Source of the DNA: JADCRZ01 sp965200945
Lineage (GTDB): Bacteria > Bacteroidota > Bacteroidia > Chitinophagales > Chitinophagaceae
Direction of reading: 5' to 3'
Assembly: GCA_965200945.1 (NCBI GenBank)
Contig: OZ241749.1
Location: 1,984,001-2,048,000 of the forward strand
Length of the DNA stretch: 64,000 nt
Both the position numbers and the translations under genes were made by a program. The notes under the pieces were generated by a model. That model ran no database searches and was not told where the DNA came from. It saw only the letters and a program-made list of their open reading frames with translations. Below, one piece after another: positions 52,841 through 62,043 of the stretch; the stretch's first letter is position 1; each line of letters begins with the position of its first letter.

Positions 52841-52933
52841 CTTGGATATCTTGTGATACAAAAAATCAGGCACTTCCCCATTGCGGGAACTTCTTGCTCT
52901 GCTTCTTTGTATGAAATGTAACGGTTTTCACTG
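52812..52933 (-). ncRNA. candidate small RNA or regulatory leader upstream of asd
   Basis: A good promoter (52966-52937) and the terminator (52840-52812) delimit a transcript of about 120 bases on the minus strand. It can fold into one long rod: ATACAAA (52912-52906) pairs with TTTGTAT (52862-52856), then CAG/CTG, GC/GC and TTCCC/GGGAA with a 5-base loop, interrupted by mismatches. A rod with internal bubbles recalls 6S RNA, but this is by eye. It could instead be an attenuator of asd. Confidence 0.5.
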
Positions 52934-52936
52934 GCG

Positions 52937-52966
52937 CAAAAATAATCATCGGCTGAAATCCAGCAA
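52937..52966 (-). promoter_or_regulatory. promoter upstream of the candidate RNA/asd
   Basis: On the minus strand TTG (52966-52964), 19-base spacer, TATTTTTG (52944-52937): a full match to TTG/TAnnTTTG. Confidence 0.6.
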
Positions 52967-53038
52967 AAAAAATTTGCACTTTCTCAAAACCGTGTTTTCA
53001 CCCTCGGCCCATCGGAACACCGGTACTAGATTCGCAGC

Positions 53039-54751
53039 ATGCGTTCCGGCATGGGTATATTGTTTATTTTCTTTACGCTGTTCTCGTTCGCGCAGGCGAA
53101 CAGGAACGATGTAGTGATCGATGAGATCATGGCCGATCCCTCTCCCCAGGTTGGCTTGCCCAATGCTGAATTCATAGAACTAAAGAACGCGTCGCGTAAA
53201 CCCATCAACCTCCGCAACTGGAAGATTTCCGATGCAACGGGCACCGCGGTCATCAGTGCAAACTTCACTCTGCAGCCAGACAGCTTTGTAGTCCTCTGCG
53301 GCACGGGTTCGGCAACGGGCTTATCCATGTTTGGCGCCGCATTGGGTGTGAGCGCTTTTCCTTCACTCGATAATGACGGGGAGTGGCTCCTGTTACGCGC
53401 GGCAGACGGCAGCCTGATCCATTCCGTGCAGTATAGTAAATCGTGGTACAACAACGACGTCAAAAAGGAAGGCGGCTGGACGCTGGAAATGATCGACCCT
53501 GCCAATGCATGCAGTGGCAGTTCCAACTGGGAAGCCAGTACAGACCAGAAAGGAGGAACGCCCGGCAGAAAGAATTCGGTGGATGCCATCAATGCAGATC
53601 ATTCGCCTCCTCTCCTGCTGCGTTCGTACGCCCCGGATAGTCTTTCCATTGTACTGCTGTTCAACGAGCCGCTCGACAGCCTGGGCGCAGTGGCATCCGG
53701 GAATTATTCCATCGACGGTGGCGTTGGTCCGCCGGTGAAAGTGGTTGTTCTGTCGCCCCTCTTTTCACGGGTGATTCTTTATCTGGCGAAACCACTGCTT
53801 CGCGACAAAAGATACCTTGTTTCCGTGCAGCAGATCCGCGATTGCAGCGGCAACCAGAGCAGCGGAACAGATACGGTCTCAACCGGGCTTGCCGGCGGAG
53901 CGCAGCCGTTTGATCTTGTGATCAATGAGATCCTGTTCAATCCCCGGCCCGGCGGTGTTGATTTTGTGGAAATTTATAACCGCGGCGCCCGCATAACCGA
54001 TCTGAAAGACCTTCTAATCGCAAACCGGTCTTCAGCCAATACGCTGGCCAACCTGGCTTCATTAAGCGTGGAAAGCAGGTTGCTTTTTCCGGGTGGCTAT
54101 TGTGTGGTAACCGAAGATGCAGCTGCTGTACAACGACAGTACCTGGCAATGGCCCCTAAAGCGTTTATCGAAGTATCGGCCATGCCCTCCTACCCGGATG
54201 ACAAAGGCACGGCCGTGCTCGTGACCACCGCGGGTATGGTGATCGACGAACTGCGATACGATGAAAAATGGCATTTCCCGCTACTCGACAACCGGGAAGG
54301 CGTTTCGCTGGAAAGGATCAATTACAACAAACCCACACAGGATGCTTCCAACTGGTATTCGGCCTCCACCCCCTCGGGGTACGGAACGCCCACATACCGC
54401 AACTCGCAGTTCATGGCAGATCCTTCTATGGACAATGCAGTTTCCATCCTGCCCGCGGTCTTTTCGCCCGACAATGATGGCACGGATGACTTTGCAACAG
54501 TCCGCTATGACATGCCGGAACCCGGCTTTGTGTGTAACATCACCCTGTACAATTCTTATGGTGTTCCGGTGCGTATGCTGGTGAGGAATGCGCTGTGCGG
54601 CAAAACAGGATCGTTTCGCTGGGATGGAATAGACGAGAAAGGCCGCCAATGCGCCCTGGGCGTATACATCGCCCTGATAGAAATGTATAATTTGAAGGGA
54701 ACGAGCAGGAGATGGAAGAAAACAATTACCCTCGTGCGCCGCCTGAACTAA
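53039..54751 (+). CDS. exported lamin-tail-domain protein
   Basis: 570 aa. Signal peptide (GILFIFFTLFSFAQA). Two lamin-tail domains: the first near 20-130 (VVIDEIMADPSPQVG, AEFIELKNASRKPINLRNWK), the second near 295-410 (LVINEILFNPRPGGVDFVEI), with a beta-sandwich between (LLLRSYAPDSLSIVLLFNEP). The C-terminus has SPDNDGTDDFATVRY and FRWDGIDEKGRQCALGVYIA, a gliding/CHU_C-like export or anchor domain. Probably on the cell surface by way of T9SS (inference). The -7-like TAGATTCG is close to the ATG. Confidence 0.84.
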   Translation: MRSGMGILFIFFTLFSFAQANRNDVVIDEIMADPSPQVGLPNAEFIELKNASRKPINLRNWKISDATGTAVISANFTLQPDSFVVLCGTGSATGLSMFGAALGVSAFPSLDNDGEWLLLRAADGSLIHSVQYSKSWYNNDVKKEGGWTLEMIDPANACSGSSNWEASTDQKGGTPGRKNSVDAINADHSPPLLLRSYAPDSLSIVLLFNEPLDSLGAVASGNYSIDGGVGPPVKVVVLSPLFSRVILYLAKPLLRDKRYLVSVQQIRDCSGNQSSGTDTVSTGLAGGAQPFDLVINEILFNPRPGGVDFVEIYNRGARITDLKDLLIANRSSANTLANLASLSVESRLLFPGGYCVVTEDAAAVQRQYLAMAPKAFIEVSAMPSYPDDKGTAVLVTTAGMVIDELRYDEKWHFPLLDNREGVSLERINYNKPTQDASNWYSASTPSGYGTPTYRNSQFMADPSMDNAVSILPAVFSPDNDGTDDFATVRYDMPEPGFVCNITLYNSYGVPVRMLVRNALCGKTGSFRWDGIDEKGRQCALGVYIALIEMYNLKGTSRRWKKTITLVRRLN

Positions 54752-54803
54752 CGGTTTTGTCAATTCATCCGGCACAAATTACATTTCATGACAACGGCCC
54801 GTT

Positions 54804-54831
54804 TTGGATGCAGCAGCGGGGTGTAGTTTTG
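54804..54831 (+). promoter_or_regulatory. promoter of the 127-aa secreted protein
   Basis: TTG (54804-54806), 17-base spacer, TAGTTTTG (54824-54831), 28 bases before the ATG. Confidence 0.45.
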
Positions 54832-54858
54832 AGTACACTCTTAAAAAAAACAAACTAA

Positions 54859-55242
54859 ATGAAGAAATTCGTTCTCACCCTGTTGGTCGCTGCAGCAGGC
54901 ATCCTTTTCACACAAAAATCACAGGCGCAGACCGTCGCTACTCAACAAGTCAAATATGTACAGATCACCACCATCGAATCGGTCGTAAATGGCGGACTTG
55001 GCCGATCTAAAATGATCCTTACCAAGGAAGACGGCAGCCAGGAAGAGAGAGACCTCAACAACCTCTTCAGCATGGTCGGTCTCAATTTCAAGAACATCAG
55101 AGAAAATGAAAGCTCTATCATACAAACCCTGAAATCTTACACCGACACAGGCTGGAAACTGGTTTCCACCACACCGTTCACCCTTAGTCTCGGGAACAAC
55201 GGGTCTGAAATATTTATGAGCCGTTATCTTCTTTGTAAATAA
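54859..55242 (+). CDS. small secreted protein, unknown function
   Basis: 127 aa. Signal peptide (FVLTLLVAAAGILF, cleavage likely after SQAQ). The mature part (about 100 aa) alternates polar and beta-type residues (VKYVQITTIESVVN, WKLVSTTPFTLSLG) and ends with a lone cysteine, LLCK. No family recognised. It has its own promoter and terminator. Confidence 0.8.
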   Translation: MKKFVLTLLVAAAGILFTQKSQAQTVATQQVKYVQITTIESVVNGGLGRSKMILTKEDGSQEERDLNNLFSMVGLNFKNIRENESSIIQTLKSYTDTGWKLVSTTPFTLSLGNNGSEIFMSRYLLCK

Positions 55243-55380
55243 CCCCTGCGATCCGTTATCTGACAGCAACCCCGAAAACACCCCTTACCAACCCTAACCC
55301 CTGTCAGATGCTTACTTCTGAGAACTTCGACATATACCCTCCGGAAAGATAAGCCGATCCGGGAACCCCTTATCACACAA

Positions 55381-55410
55381 AGCCGCTGATCTACATGTTC
55401 AGCGGCTTTT
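55381..55410. terminator. terminator between convergent genes
   Basis: A perfect 9-bp stem (55381-55389 with 55399-55407) and TTTT. The minus-strand side has only a short T-run (CTTTG), so it serves mainly the plus-strand gene. It touches the end of the barrel gene on the minus strand. Confidence 0.65.
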
Positions 55411-57477
55411 CTATTGCAGAATGAACTGCAGGGTGATATCTGACTTCCTGTTTCCATTGATCGCGTCATTCCCATCACTAAGCGACTTTTTTCCCGGATA
55501 TACCGATTGCGCCCACCGAAGCCAGGCATTCAGCGTCAGCTTGTTCTTTAACTGAAAGTATTTGCCCATATTCATTCGCAGGTTGAGATAATACCGAAAG
55601 CCTGAATCAAAGAAGGCCGGGATGGAGAAGCCGTACAGCACATTGCTTTCATAGGCGTAAACTCTTGAGTTGTATCCATCCGTTTCAAAGTACTGGAGCC
55701 GGGCATTGCCGGAAACGGGTTTGTTCAGGGGTTTCCATGATACCTCCGAATACAGCAGGTATCCCTGTTCCTGATCTTTCTTTCCCGGTTCATACCAACC
55801 CATTTCACAGCGGCTTTGAAAATCGACGGTCTTGTTAAGGGCTACGCTGAGGTGTAAGCGCCAGTTTGTTCGTTTGATGGTTTCAACCGCACTCATGATA
55901 CTGTCGGCACCCAGGGTATTTTGCGGTTTGATTTCGCAGCGGATCCGGCTCGACAGCTCCACCGATTTGGAAGGTGCATAGGTAAGCTCAGCCGAATATT
56001 CGCTGCCTGCAGAAGGGGCATCGATCCGGTATTTTAACCATGGAAAACGGTACACATCTGCATAAGCCTGTAGCGTAAAACCATCTGCAGGCCGGAAGGT
56101 AAGTCCCGTATAAACACCCTGTTCATTTGAAGGAACGGCATTCTGGGTAAAGGCGCTTCCGAAAATCGACTGGTAATCCCTCGCAAGCGACCGATGCACG
56201 ATCGACAGATCCAGAGCGCTGTGCAAAGAAATCACCACCCCATTGATCAGAGCACGATGAAAGGAGCGGTCTACCGCCCCCTCGCCAAACATATGGAGGT
56301 TGCGGAAACTATAGCTGTAACTGAAACTCAGGTTTGTAAACTCTCTACCCCGCGGCGCAAACAAATTATAGGGGTCGGCTTCTTTTTGCAAAGGCAAAGA
56401 GAACCGATAGTGAACAGCATTCAATGCAACGTGCAGTTGCTTTATGTGTACTGCCAGAACAGCACCGGTTGTAACAAGCCTTGCATTGTTCTTTGTGGCA
56501 AGTTCAGTAGCGGTACGGTGATAACCGGAAGCAAGAATGGACGTGATACTCCATTGACCGCCAGCCATTCCTTCCAGGTGCGCGCTGATCTTTTGGTTCG
56601 AGTAAAAACCGGTCAGTTCCCAATGACTGCGTCCAATGGTGAGCCCGGCCCCCCGCTGAAAACCGGATTCTCCCGGTGAACTGTAAGGCCGCAACACCGG
56701 CGACTGCCGCTCCAGGGTCAGGAGGCCGGCTCCCATGCCAAGGGCCAGTCCCTGCCAATGGATCAGCCCTTGCCCCATGTTCACCGTAAAATCTCCCAGG
56801 GCCAGTTCCCGTATGATCCCGATCTTTCTCGCAAACAGGTGAAACGAATAAAAATCGAACCCGCTTTTTTGCTTTCCCCGAAACATCTGTTCACCTGCAT
56901 CCTTTTCACCTAAAATGCCAAACTGCAGCAGGTTCTTGTATTTGAACTGGTAGCGCAGGTATAACTTGTCGGGCGAGCCGCTATAGTGCCGGATGCTGTC
57001 TGAGCCGCTCTTGTATCCGGCGGCGCTTTCCAGGTTCCGGCTCCAGCGCAGCAGCATGCTCTCATCGCCTTTGGCCAATCTTTGCCGCAGCGTCTCTTTC
57101 ACAGACAGGGCGTCGGACAAGGTGATATAGGGCAGGATCATTCTGATGAGGCTGATGTTCCAGTCCGGTATGGCCTGAAGTTCGTATACACTGATCAGTT
57201 TGCCGAGTATCCGCCGGTATTCGAGCAGCCGGGTGATCCGGATCTCATCGAGCAGCACCAGCTCCTCCAATTGGTCTCTGCCCGCAGTGTTGAGGTTGAT
57301 AGGATGTTTCAGGAAATACTGGAGCCTCTGCAGGTAAGCGTCATCTTCATTGTCGGAGTCGGTTTTGCGGTTCAGGTCTTCCAGCTGTTGCTGGGTATCG
57401 AAAGAGGAAAGGTCTTGTTGCGCGGGAAGGATGCGCGGCAGCAGAAAGAAAGGCAGCATCAACAACAGCTTTTTCAT
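55411..57477 (-). CDS. ComEA-like helix-hairpin-helix protein with C-terminal beta-barrel
   Basis: 688 aa. Signal peptide (LLLMLPFFLLPRILPAQ). Residues about 55-125 carry HhH-like motifs (HPINLNTAGRDQLEELVLLD, LLEYRRILGKLISVYELQ) as in ComEA-type DNA-binding domains; from about 150 to the end are alternating strands with aromatic girdles (LYLRYQFKYKNLLQFG, NLSFSYSYSFRNLHMFG, YYLNLRMNMGKYFQLKN) of an outer-membrane barrel. It follows the porin-like gene with a 4-base overlap. Function unknown; DNA uptake is only a thought. Confidence 0.78.
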   Translation of the reverse strand: MKKLLLMLPFFLLPRILPAQQDLSSFDTQQQLEDLNRKTDSDNEDDAYLQRLQYFLKHPINLNTAGRDQLEELVLLDEIRITRLLEYRRILGKLISVYELQAIPDWNISLIRMILPYITLSDALSVKETLRQRLAKGDESMLLRWSRNLESAAGYKSGSDSIRHYSGSPDKLYLRYQFKYKNLLQFGILGEKDAGEQMFRGKQKSGFDFYSFHLFARKIGIIRELALGDFTVNMGQGLIHWQGLALGMGAGLLTLERQSPVLRPYSSPGESGFQRGAGLTIGRSHWELTGFYSNQKISAHLEGMAGGQWSITSILASGYHRTATELATKNNARLVTTGAVLAVHIKQLHVALNAVHYRFSLPLQKEADPYNLFAPRGREFTNLSFSYSYSFRNLHMFGEGAVDRSFHRALINGVVISLHSALDLSIVHRSLARDYQSIFGSAFTQNAVPSNEQGVYTGLTFRPADGFTLQAYADVYRFPWLKYRIDAPSAGSEYSAELTYAPSKSVELSSRIRCEIKPQNTLGADSIMSAVETIKRTNWRLHLSVALNKTVDFQSRCEMGWYEPGKKDQEQGYLLYSEVSWKPLNKPVSGNARLQYFETDGYNSRVYAYESNVLYGFSIPAFFDSGFRYYLNLRMNMGKYFQLKNKLTLNAWLRWAQSVYPGKKSLSDGNDAINGNRKSDITLQFILQ

Positions 57478-58310
57478 TCTGCATTTTTTTGCAAACCAAA
57501 CAAAAATTGCAGGCCGGGGGTGAGTCCGAGCCGGCTGTGGTAACTGGTGACGAAATCTAGCCGCATGCCGGTGCGGCTGAGGCCAAAGCCGGTGAACACC
57601 GTTCCCCCGGCGGTCGACAGCCCGGCACGCACAAAAAACTGCGCTGCAAATGCATAATGAATGGCCATCAGCATATCCACCGGACTCTGTTCCATTTTGC
57701 GGGTTTCGAGCGATAGCAGAAGGGATTGAGACAGGTCATAGGCCATGCACATCGTATAAACCGATGGTATTTTTTCCGGCGATTGATGGCCATAGTGGCC
57801 GCCCACCGGATTAGAGACCCGCAAGCCCACATGCAATGCAGATGTCGCTTCTATATTGATCGCCCCATCCATTCCAATGGCAGCATCATTTCCATATCCG
57901 GCGCCAATGTGAATGAGGTAATAATTGACCGCCACGCCAAGGTCAACCTTTTTTCCCAACGCCCGTCCGTACGCAACACCGAGCCGCGATGTATTCAACG
58001 CGGGTGAACCGGCATACCGCCCTGAGAATGCCAGGCCGCCATGACCGGCAGGTAAACCCAGCACCAGCCCCCCGATGGAAAGTTCCTTTAACAGGTATCT
58101 TTTTTCGGAGCGGACCGCTGCGCAAAAAGCGGTTAACCGGGAGAGAGAAGCAGGATTCAGCCAGGCCGACGTTACATCCGAGAATGAAGGCGAAGATGCC
58201 GCTGCTGCATTGAAACCCTGCTCCATTTTATCGGCAACGAACTGGGCCCGACAAGACGAGGGAAATGGAGTGAACAGCGAAAAGAGGAGGAAGATAAATA
58301 TAAGGCGCAT
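57474..58310 (-). CDS. porin-like outer-membrane protein, PorV/PorQ-like
   Basis: 278 aa from ATG 58310 (MRLIFIFLLFSLFTPFPSS). After the signal peptide the mature part starts FVADKMEQGF and is built of beta-strands with Gly/Ser turns (LGLPAGHGGLAFSGRYAG, VGLRVSNPVGGHYG), like the PorQ/PorV family of T9SS barrels. The similarity is weak. The next gene's ATG overlaps its stop (ATGA). Confidence 0.65.
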   Translation of the reverse strand: MRLIFIFLLFSLFTPFPSSCRAQFVADKMEQGFNAAAASSPSFSDVTSAWLNPASLSRLTAFCAAVRSEKRYLLKELSIGGLVLGLPAGHGGLAFSGRYAGSPALNTSRLGVAYGRALGKKVDLGVAVNYYLIHIGAGYGNDAAIGMDGAINIEATSALHVGLRVSNPVGGHYGHQSPEKIPSVYTMCMAYDLSQSLLLSLETRKMEQSPVDMLMAIHYAFAAQFFVRAGLSTAGGTVFTGFGLSRTGMRLDFVTSYHSRLGLTPGLQFLFGLQKNAE

Positions 58311-58380
58311 GCACAAATTTTCACTGCGCAACACCCGAAAAAAAGAGTTTTTTAACTGTGTTTTCTCCCTGAACGGCCAT

Positions 58381-58388
58381 TACCTTTG
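58381..58388 (+). promoter_or_regulatory. -7 box directly before folD
   Basis: TACCTTTG ends 4 bases before the folD ATG, so the transcript would start about at the ATG. The -33 position has GTG rather than TTG. Confidence 0.5.
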
Positions 58389-58392
58389 CCGC

Positions 58393-59274
58393 ATGCAAAT
58401 CTTAGATGGCCGGCTCGTGTCACAGTCGATCAAGGACGAACTGAAGATCAAAGTAGCCCAGCGCAGCGCGGAAGGAAAAAAGGTCCCCCATCTTGCCGCC
58501 GTACTGGTAGGTAACAACGGCGCCAGCGAAACTTATGTAAATGCCAAAGTAAAAGCCTGCGCCGAAGTAGGCTTCAAGTCGTCGCTCATCCGGCTCGAAG
58601 ACAGCATCACTGAAAGCGCTTTGCTTACCACCATCGAAAAACTCAACATCGACCCCGACGTCGATGGCATTCTTGTACAATTGCCCCTCCCCGCACAGGT
58701 CTCTGAAAACAAGGTCATCAACGCAATCAATCCAATGAAAGACGTAGACGGGTTCCACCCGGTCAGCGTCGGAAAAATGGTGCAGGGCACCGACACTTTC
58801 ATACCTGCCACTCCGTATGGCATCATGCTGCTGCTTGAACATTACAAGATCGACACCAGGGGTATGAACGCTGCCGTAATCGGCCGCAGCAACATCGTGG
58901 GCCGCCCCATCAGCATCCTTCTCAGCAGCAACAGCAATCCCGGGAACTGTACCGTAACCGTCTGCCACTCCCACACCAAAGATCTTTCGGGCATCTGCAG
59001 GGAAGCCGATCTGATCGTAGCTGCCCTCGGAAAACCGGAATTCATTACAGGCGATATGGTGAAAGAAGGAGTTGTACTGGTAGACGTAGGGATCACCCGC
59101 GTACCTGATTCCGACAAAAAGTCGGGATTTGCGCTCAGAGGCGATGCTCATTATGAATCGGTTGCGCCAAAGAGCAGCTTTATCACACCCGTTCCCGGCG
59201 GTGTGGGCCCGATGACCATTGCAGCCCTCATGAAAAATACTTTCCGGGCCTGTGAGGCCGAAGATGAAAGCTGA
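58393..59274 (+). CDS. folD: methylenetetrahydrofolate dehydrogenase/cyclohydrolase FolD
   Basis: Two folate steps: NADP-linked oxidation of 5,10-methylene-THF, then hydrolysis to 10-formyl-THF. 293 aa from ATG 58393 (MQILDGRLVSQSIKDELK); longer starts overlap the divergent gene and pass the promoter. Conserved VGNNGASETYVNAKVKAC, DGILVQLPLP and VIGRSNIVGRPISILL are present, and GVGPMTIAALMKNT near the end. Followed by queE 37 bases on. Confidence 0.96.
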   Translation: MQILDGRLVSQSIKDELKIKVAQRSAEGKKVPHLAAVLVGNNGASETYVNAKVKACAEVGFKSSLIRLEDSITESALLTTIEKLNIDPDVDGILVQLPLPAQVSENKVINAINPMKDVDGFHPVSVGKMVQGTDTFIPATPYGIMLLLEHYKIDTRGMNAAVIGRSNIVGRPISILLSSNSNPGNCTVTVCHSHTKDLSGICREADLIVAALGKPEFITGDMVKEGVVLVDVGITRVPDSDKKSGFALRGDAHYESVAPKSSFITPVPGGVGPMTIAALMKNTFRACEAEDES

Positions 59275-59311
59275 TCTCCGGCCAGAATAAATTTCCGACC
59301 TTTGCGGCGAT

Positions 59312-59935
59312 ATGGTAGAACTGATCGAGAACAAGGTAGAGACCATGCCCGTGATGGAAGCTTTCTACACCATCCAGGGAGAAGGTTATCATCAGGGCAA
59401 AGCGGCCTATTTCATCCGGCTCGGCGGCTGTGATGTGGGCTGCATATGGTGCGACGTGAAAGAAAGCTGGGACGCCGCTTCACATCCGCGAAAAAAGATC
59501 GACGACATCCTCTCCGGTGCGCTTCAACACGAAGGACGGCTTGCAGTGATCACCGGTGGTGAGCCCCTCCTGCATGATTGCACCCCGCTGACCCGGGCCT
59601 TGCACCTAGCCGGCTTCCAGACCAACATCGAAACCTCTGGCTCTTCCCCCCTCAGCGGCCAATGGGACTGGATCTGCCTTTCCCCTAAGAAGTTCAAAGC
59701 CCCGCTGCCGGAAGTGACCCTACGCGCCAACGAGCTCAAAGTGATCATCTACAACAAAACCGATTTTGCCTGGGCTGAAAAATGGGCTGCCCAGGTGTCG
59801 CCTGATTGCAAACTGTACCTTCAACCCGAATGGAGCCGGTCGGCCACCATGATCCCGGTTATTGTGGACTACATCAAAGACCATCCTTCCTGGATTCTAA
59901 GCCTTCAGATACATAAATATATAAACGTTCCGTAG
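59312..59935 (+). CDS. queE: 7-carboxy-7-deazaguanine synthase QueE (radical SAM)
   Basis: Makes 7-carboxy-7-deazaguanine on the way to queuosine. 207 aa: MEAFYTIQGEGYHQGKAAYF, the cluster motif CDVGCIWC (CxxxCxxC), VITGGEPLLHD, and ETSGSSPL. A near-match -7 box (GACCTTTG) ends 7 bases before the ATG. No other queuosine gene is in the window. Confidence 0.94.
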   Translation: MVELIENKVETMPVMEAFYTIQGEGYHQGKAAYFIRLGGCDVGCIWCDVKESWDAASHPRKKIDDILSGALQHEGRLAVITGGEPLLHDCTPLTRALHLAGFQTNIETSGSSPLSGQWDWICLSPKKFKAPLPEVTLRANELKVIIYNKTDFAWAEKWAAQVSPDCKLYLQPEWSRSATMIPVIVDYIKDHPSWILSLQIHKYINVP

Positions 59936-60045
59936 ACCTGATTACCGGATCCCAGCCTGTTTCGAGATGTTAAAGATGACACGGGCCGCCTGTATAAGAG
60001 AACATTCAGCAGATAAATTCGTTGAATATATTCATTACCTGATCT

Positions 60046-61953
60046 ATGAAGCTGATCTTTACCATATTATACCTGTTTATCGCCCATTTTTGCCGGGCGC
60101 AGTATGTTCCGGAAAAAGTCAACAAAAAAAGCGCCCAACTCTATTCGAAAGCGCTGGAGATCGCGCAGAACGGTGATTTTAAACAAAGCATCCAGATACT
60201 TGAAGGCGTCGTGAAAACCGATGCCCCGTTCGAAGATGCATGGCTTTCCCTGGCCGGCATGTACGGTGAACTTAAAAATTACAAGGCAGCCATCAACGGC
60301 TACGAGAAAGCCCGGGCCATCGACAGCAATTATTTCAAAGATTATAAGCTGCCCTACGCCATCAACCTGGCCGGACTGGGAGAATTCGACAAAGCCCTGG
60401 CTGCAGTGAACCAATTCCTGAGTATATCCAACCTCAACGATAATAGCCGCAAAGCGGGCGAATACCGGAAGCGGAGTTTTGAATTTGCCACCAGCTATGC
60501 CCGGTCGCAGACGGATCCCTCTTATAAATTCGAGCCCCACAACCTGGGCGACAGCATAAATACCAAAGATTCGGAATATTTTCCGACCCTTACCATAGAC
60601 AACAAAGAGCTGGTCTTTACCCGCCGGGTAAACAATTTCAATGAAGATTTTTATGGATCAAGCGGCAAGGGGGCTGATTGGAGCAAAGCGAAAGGCCTGA
60701 GCGGAAACATCAATTCGGCACAGAATGAAGGAGCCCAGAATATTTCGCAGGACGGGCAGTTACTCGTTTTTACCGGCTGCAATTTTCAGGATGGATACGG
60801 AAGTTGCGACCTGTATATTTCCTATCTCTCGGCCGATGGATGGTCGGCTCCCGAGAACATGGGCAACAAGATCAACACCGAGTTCTGGGAATCGGCGCCG
60901 AGTCTTTCCCCCGACAAACAGGACTTGTATTTCGCGAGCCGTCGGCCCGGCGGTTTTGGCGGCAGCGATATCTGGATCAGTCATCGCCTGCCGACCGGCA
61001 AATGGACCGAACCGGAGAACGCAGGCCCGGAGATCAACACCACAGGTGATGAAAGCTGTCCGTTCATTCATGCCGACAATCATACACTTTACTTTACTTC
61101 GAACGGTCACCTCGGGTACGGTGGCGACGACCTGTACCTGACCCACAAAGGGCCAAACGGAAAATGGAGCACCGCTAAAAACCTTGGTTACCCCATCAAC
61201 ACCATCGAGAACGAAGGCAGTCTGGTGATCGCAGCTGATGGCCAAACGGCTTATTATGCCAGCGACCGCAGCGACAGCCGCGGCGGACTCGACCTGTATA
61301 CGTTTAACCTGCGCAGCGATGTACGGCCGGTAAAAACACTCTGGATCAAAGGAAAGGTGTTTGATAAAAAAACGACCAAAGGTCTGCCTTCCGCAGTTGA
61401 ACTTACCGACTTGCTGACCAAGGAAGTGGCGAGTAAAGTGCAGACCGATGAAAGAGGAAACTACCTGATCACGCTGCCCGTAGGCCGCGATTATGCGTTC
61501 AATGTAAACCGCAAAGGGTACTTGTTTTACTCGGAAAATTTTCCGCTCAGCCAGAAGACGGCTGACTCAACCTACAACATCGACATACCGCTACAGCCGC
61601 TGGAAGCCAACGCCACGGTGATCCTCAAAAACATCTTCTTCGATGTCAGCAAATTCAGTCTCCGTCCCGAATCACAGATCGAGCTCAACCGCGTTGTGGC
61701 GTTGATGAAAGAGAATCCGACCCTCAACATCCAGATCAACGGACATACGGACAACGTGGGTAAACCCGCTGAAAACCTGAAGCTCTCCAACGACCGCGCC
61801 CAGGCGGTGGTGACTTATCTTATATCACAGGGGATTGCCGCAAAACGCCTTGCGTACAAAGGTTTCGGTGATGCACAACCGGTCGACGACAACAAGACAG
61901 AAGCCGGGCGTGCACAGAACAGGCGGACCGAACTGAAAGTGGTAGCGCAGTAA
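60046..61953 (+). CDS. PorE-like OmpA-family protein (TPR, WD40-like propeller, CRD, OmpA domain)
   Basis: 635 aa. Signal peptide (LIFTILYLFIAHFCRAQ). TPR-like helices (25-125: AQLYSKALEIAQNGDFKQSI, AWLSLAGMYGELKNYKAAIN), PD40/propeller blades (about 160-425, with repeats of the type DLYFASRRPGGFGGSDIW), a carboxypeptidase-regulatory-like domain (about 430-520: VFDKKTTKGLPSAVEL) and an OmpA peptidoglycan-binding domain (535-635: IFFDVSKFSLRPES, INGHTDNVGKPAENLKLS). This is the layout of T9SS PorE, but Bacteroidetes have several such paralogues. Confidence 0.87.
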   Translation: MKLIFTILYLFIAHFCRAQYVPEKVNKKSAQLYSKALEIAQNGDFKQSIQILEGVVKTDAPFEDAWLSLAGMYGELKNYKAAINGYEKARAIDSNYFKDYKLPYAINLAGLGEFDKALAAVNQFLSISNLNDNSRKAGEYRKRSFEFATSYARSQTDPSYKFEPHNLGDSINTKDSEYFPTLTIDNKELVFTRRVNNFNEDFYGSSGKGADWSKAKGLSGNINSAQNEGAQNISQDGQLLVFTGCNFQDGYGSCDLYISYLSADGWSAPENMGNKINTEFWESAPSLSPDKQDLYFASRRPGGFGGSDIWISHRLPTGKWTEPENAGPEINTTGDESCPFIHADNHTLYFTSNGHLGYGGDDLYLTHKGPNGKWSTAKNLGYPINTIENEGSLVIAADGQTAYYASDRSDSRGGLDLYTFNLRSDVRPVKTLWIKGKVFDKKTTKGLPSAVELTDLLTKEVASKVQTDERGNYLITLPVGRDYAFNVNRKGYLFYSENFPLSQKTADSTYNIDIPLQPLEANATVILKNIFFDVSKFSLRPESQIELNRVVALMKENPTLNIQINGHTDNVGKPAENLKLSNDRAQAVVTYLISQGIAAKRLAYKGFGDAQPVDDNKTEAGRAQNRRTELKVVAQ

Positions 61954-62043
61954 TGCCCATCCTCATCAATTAACCCGGGTTTATTCACCCTTTTAGTAAC
62001 AGGGAGCTTGTTGGATATTTGGATAACAACCCAGAAATTTCGG

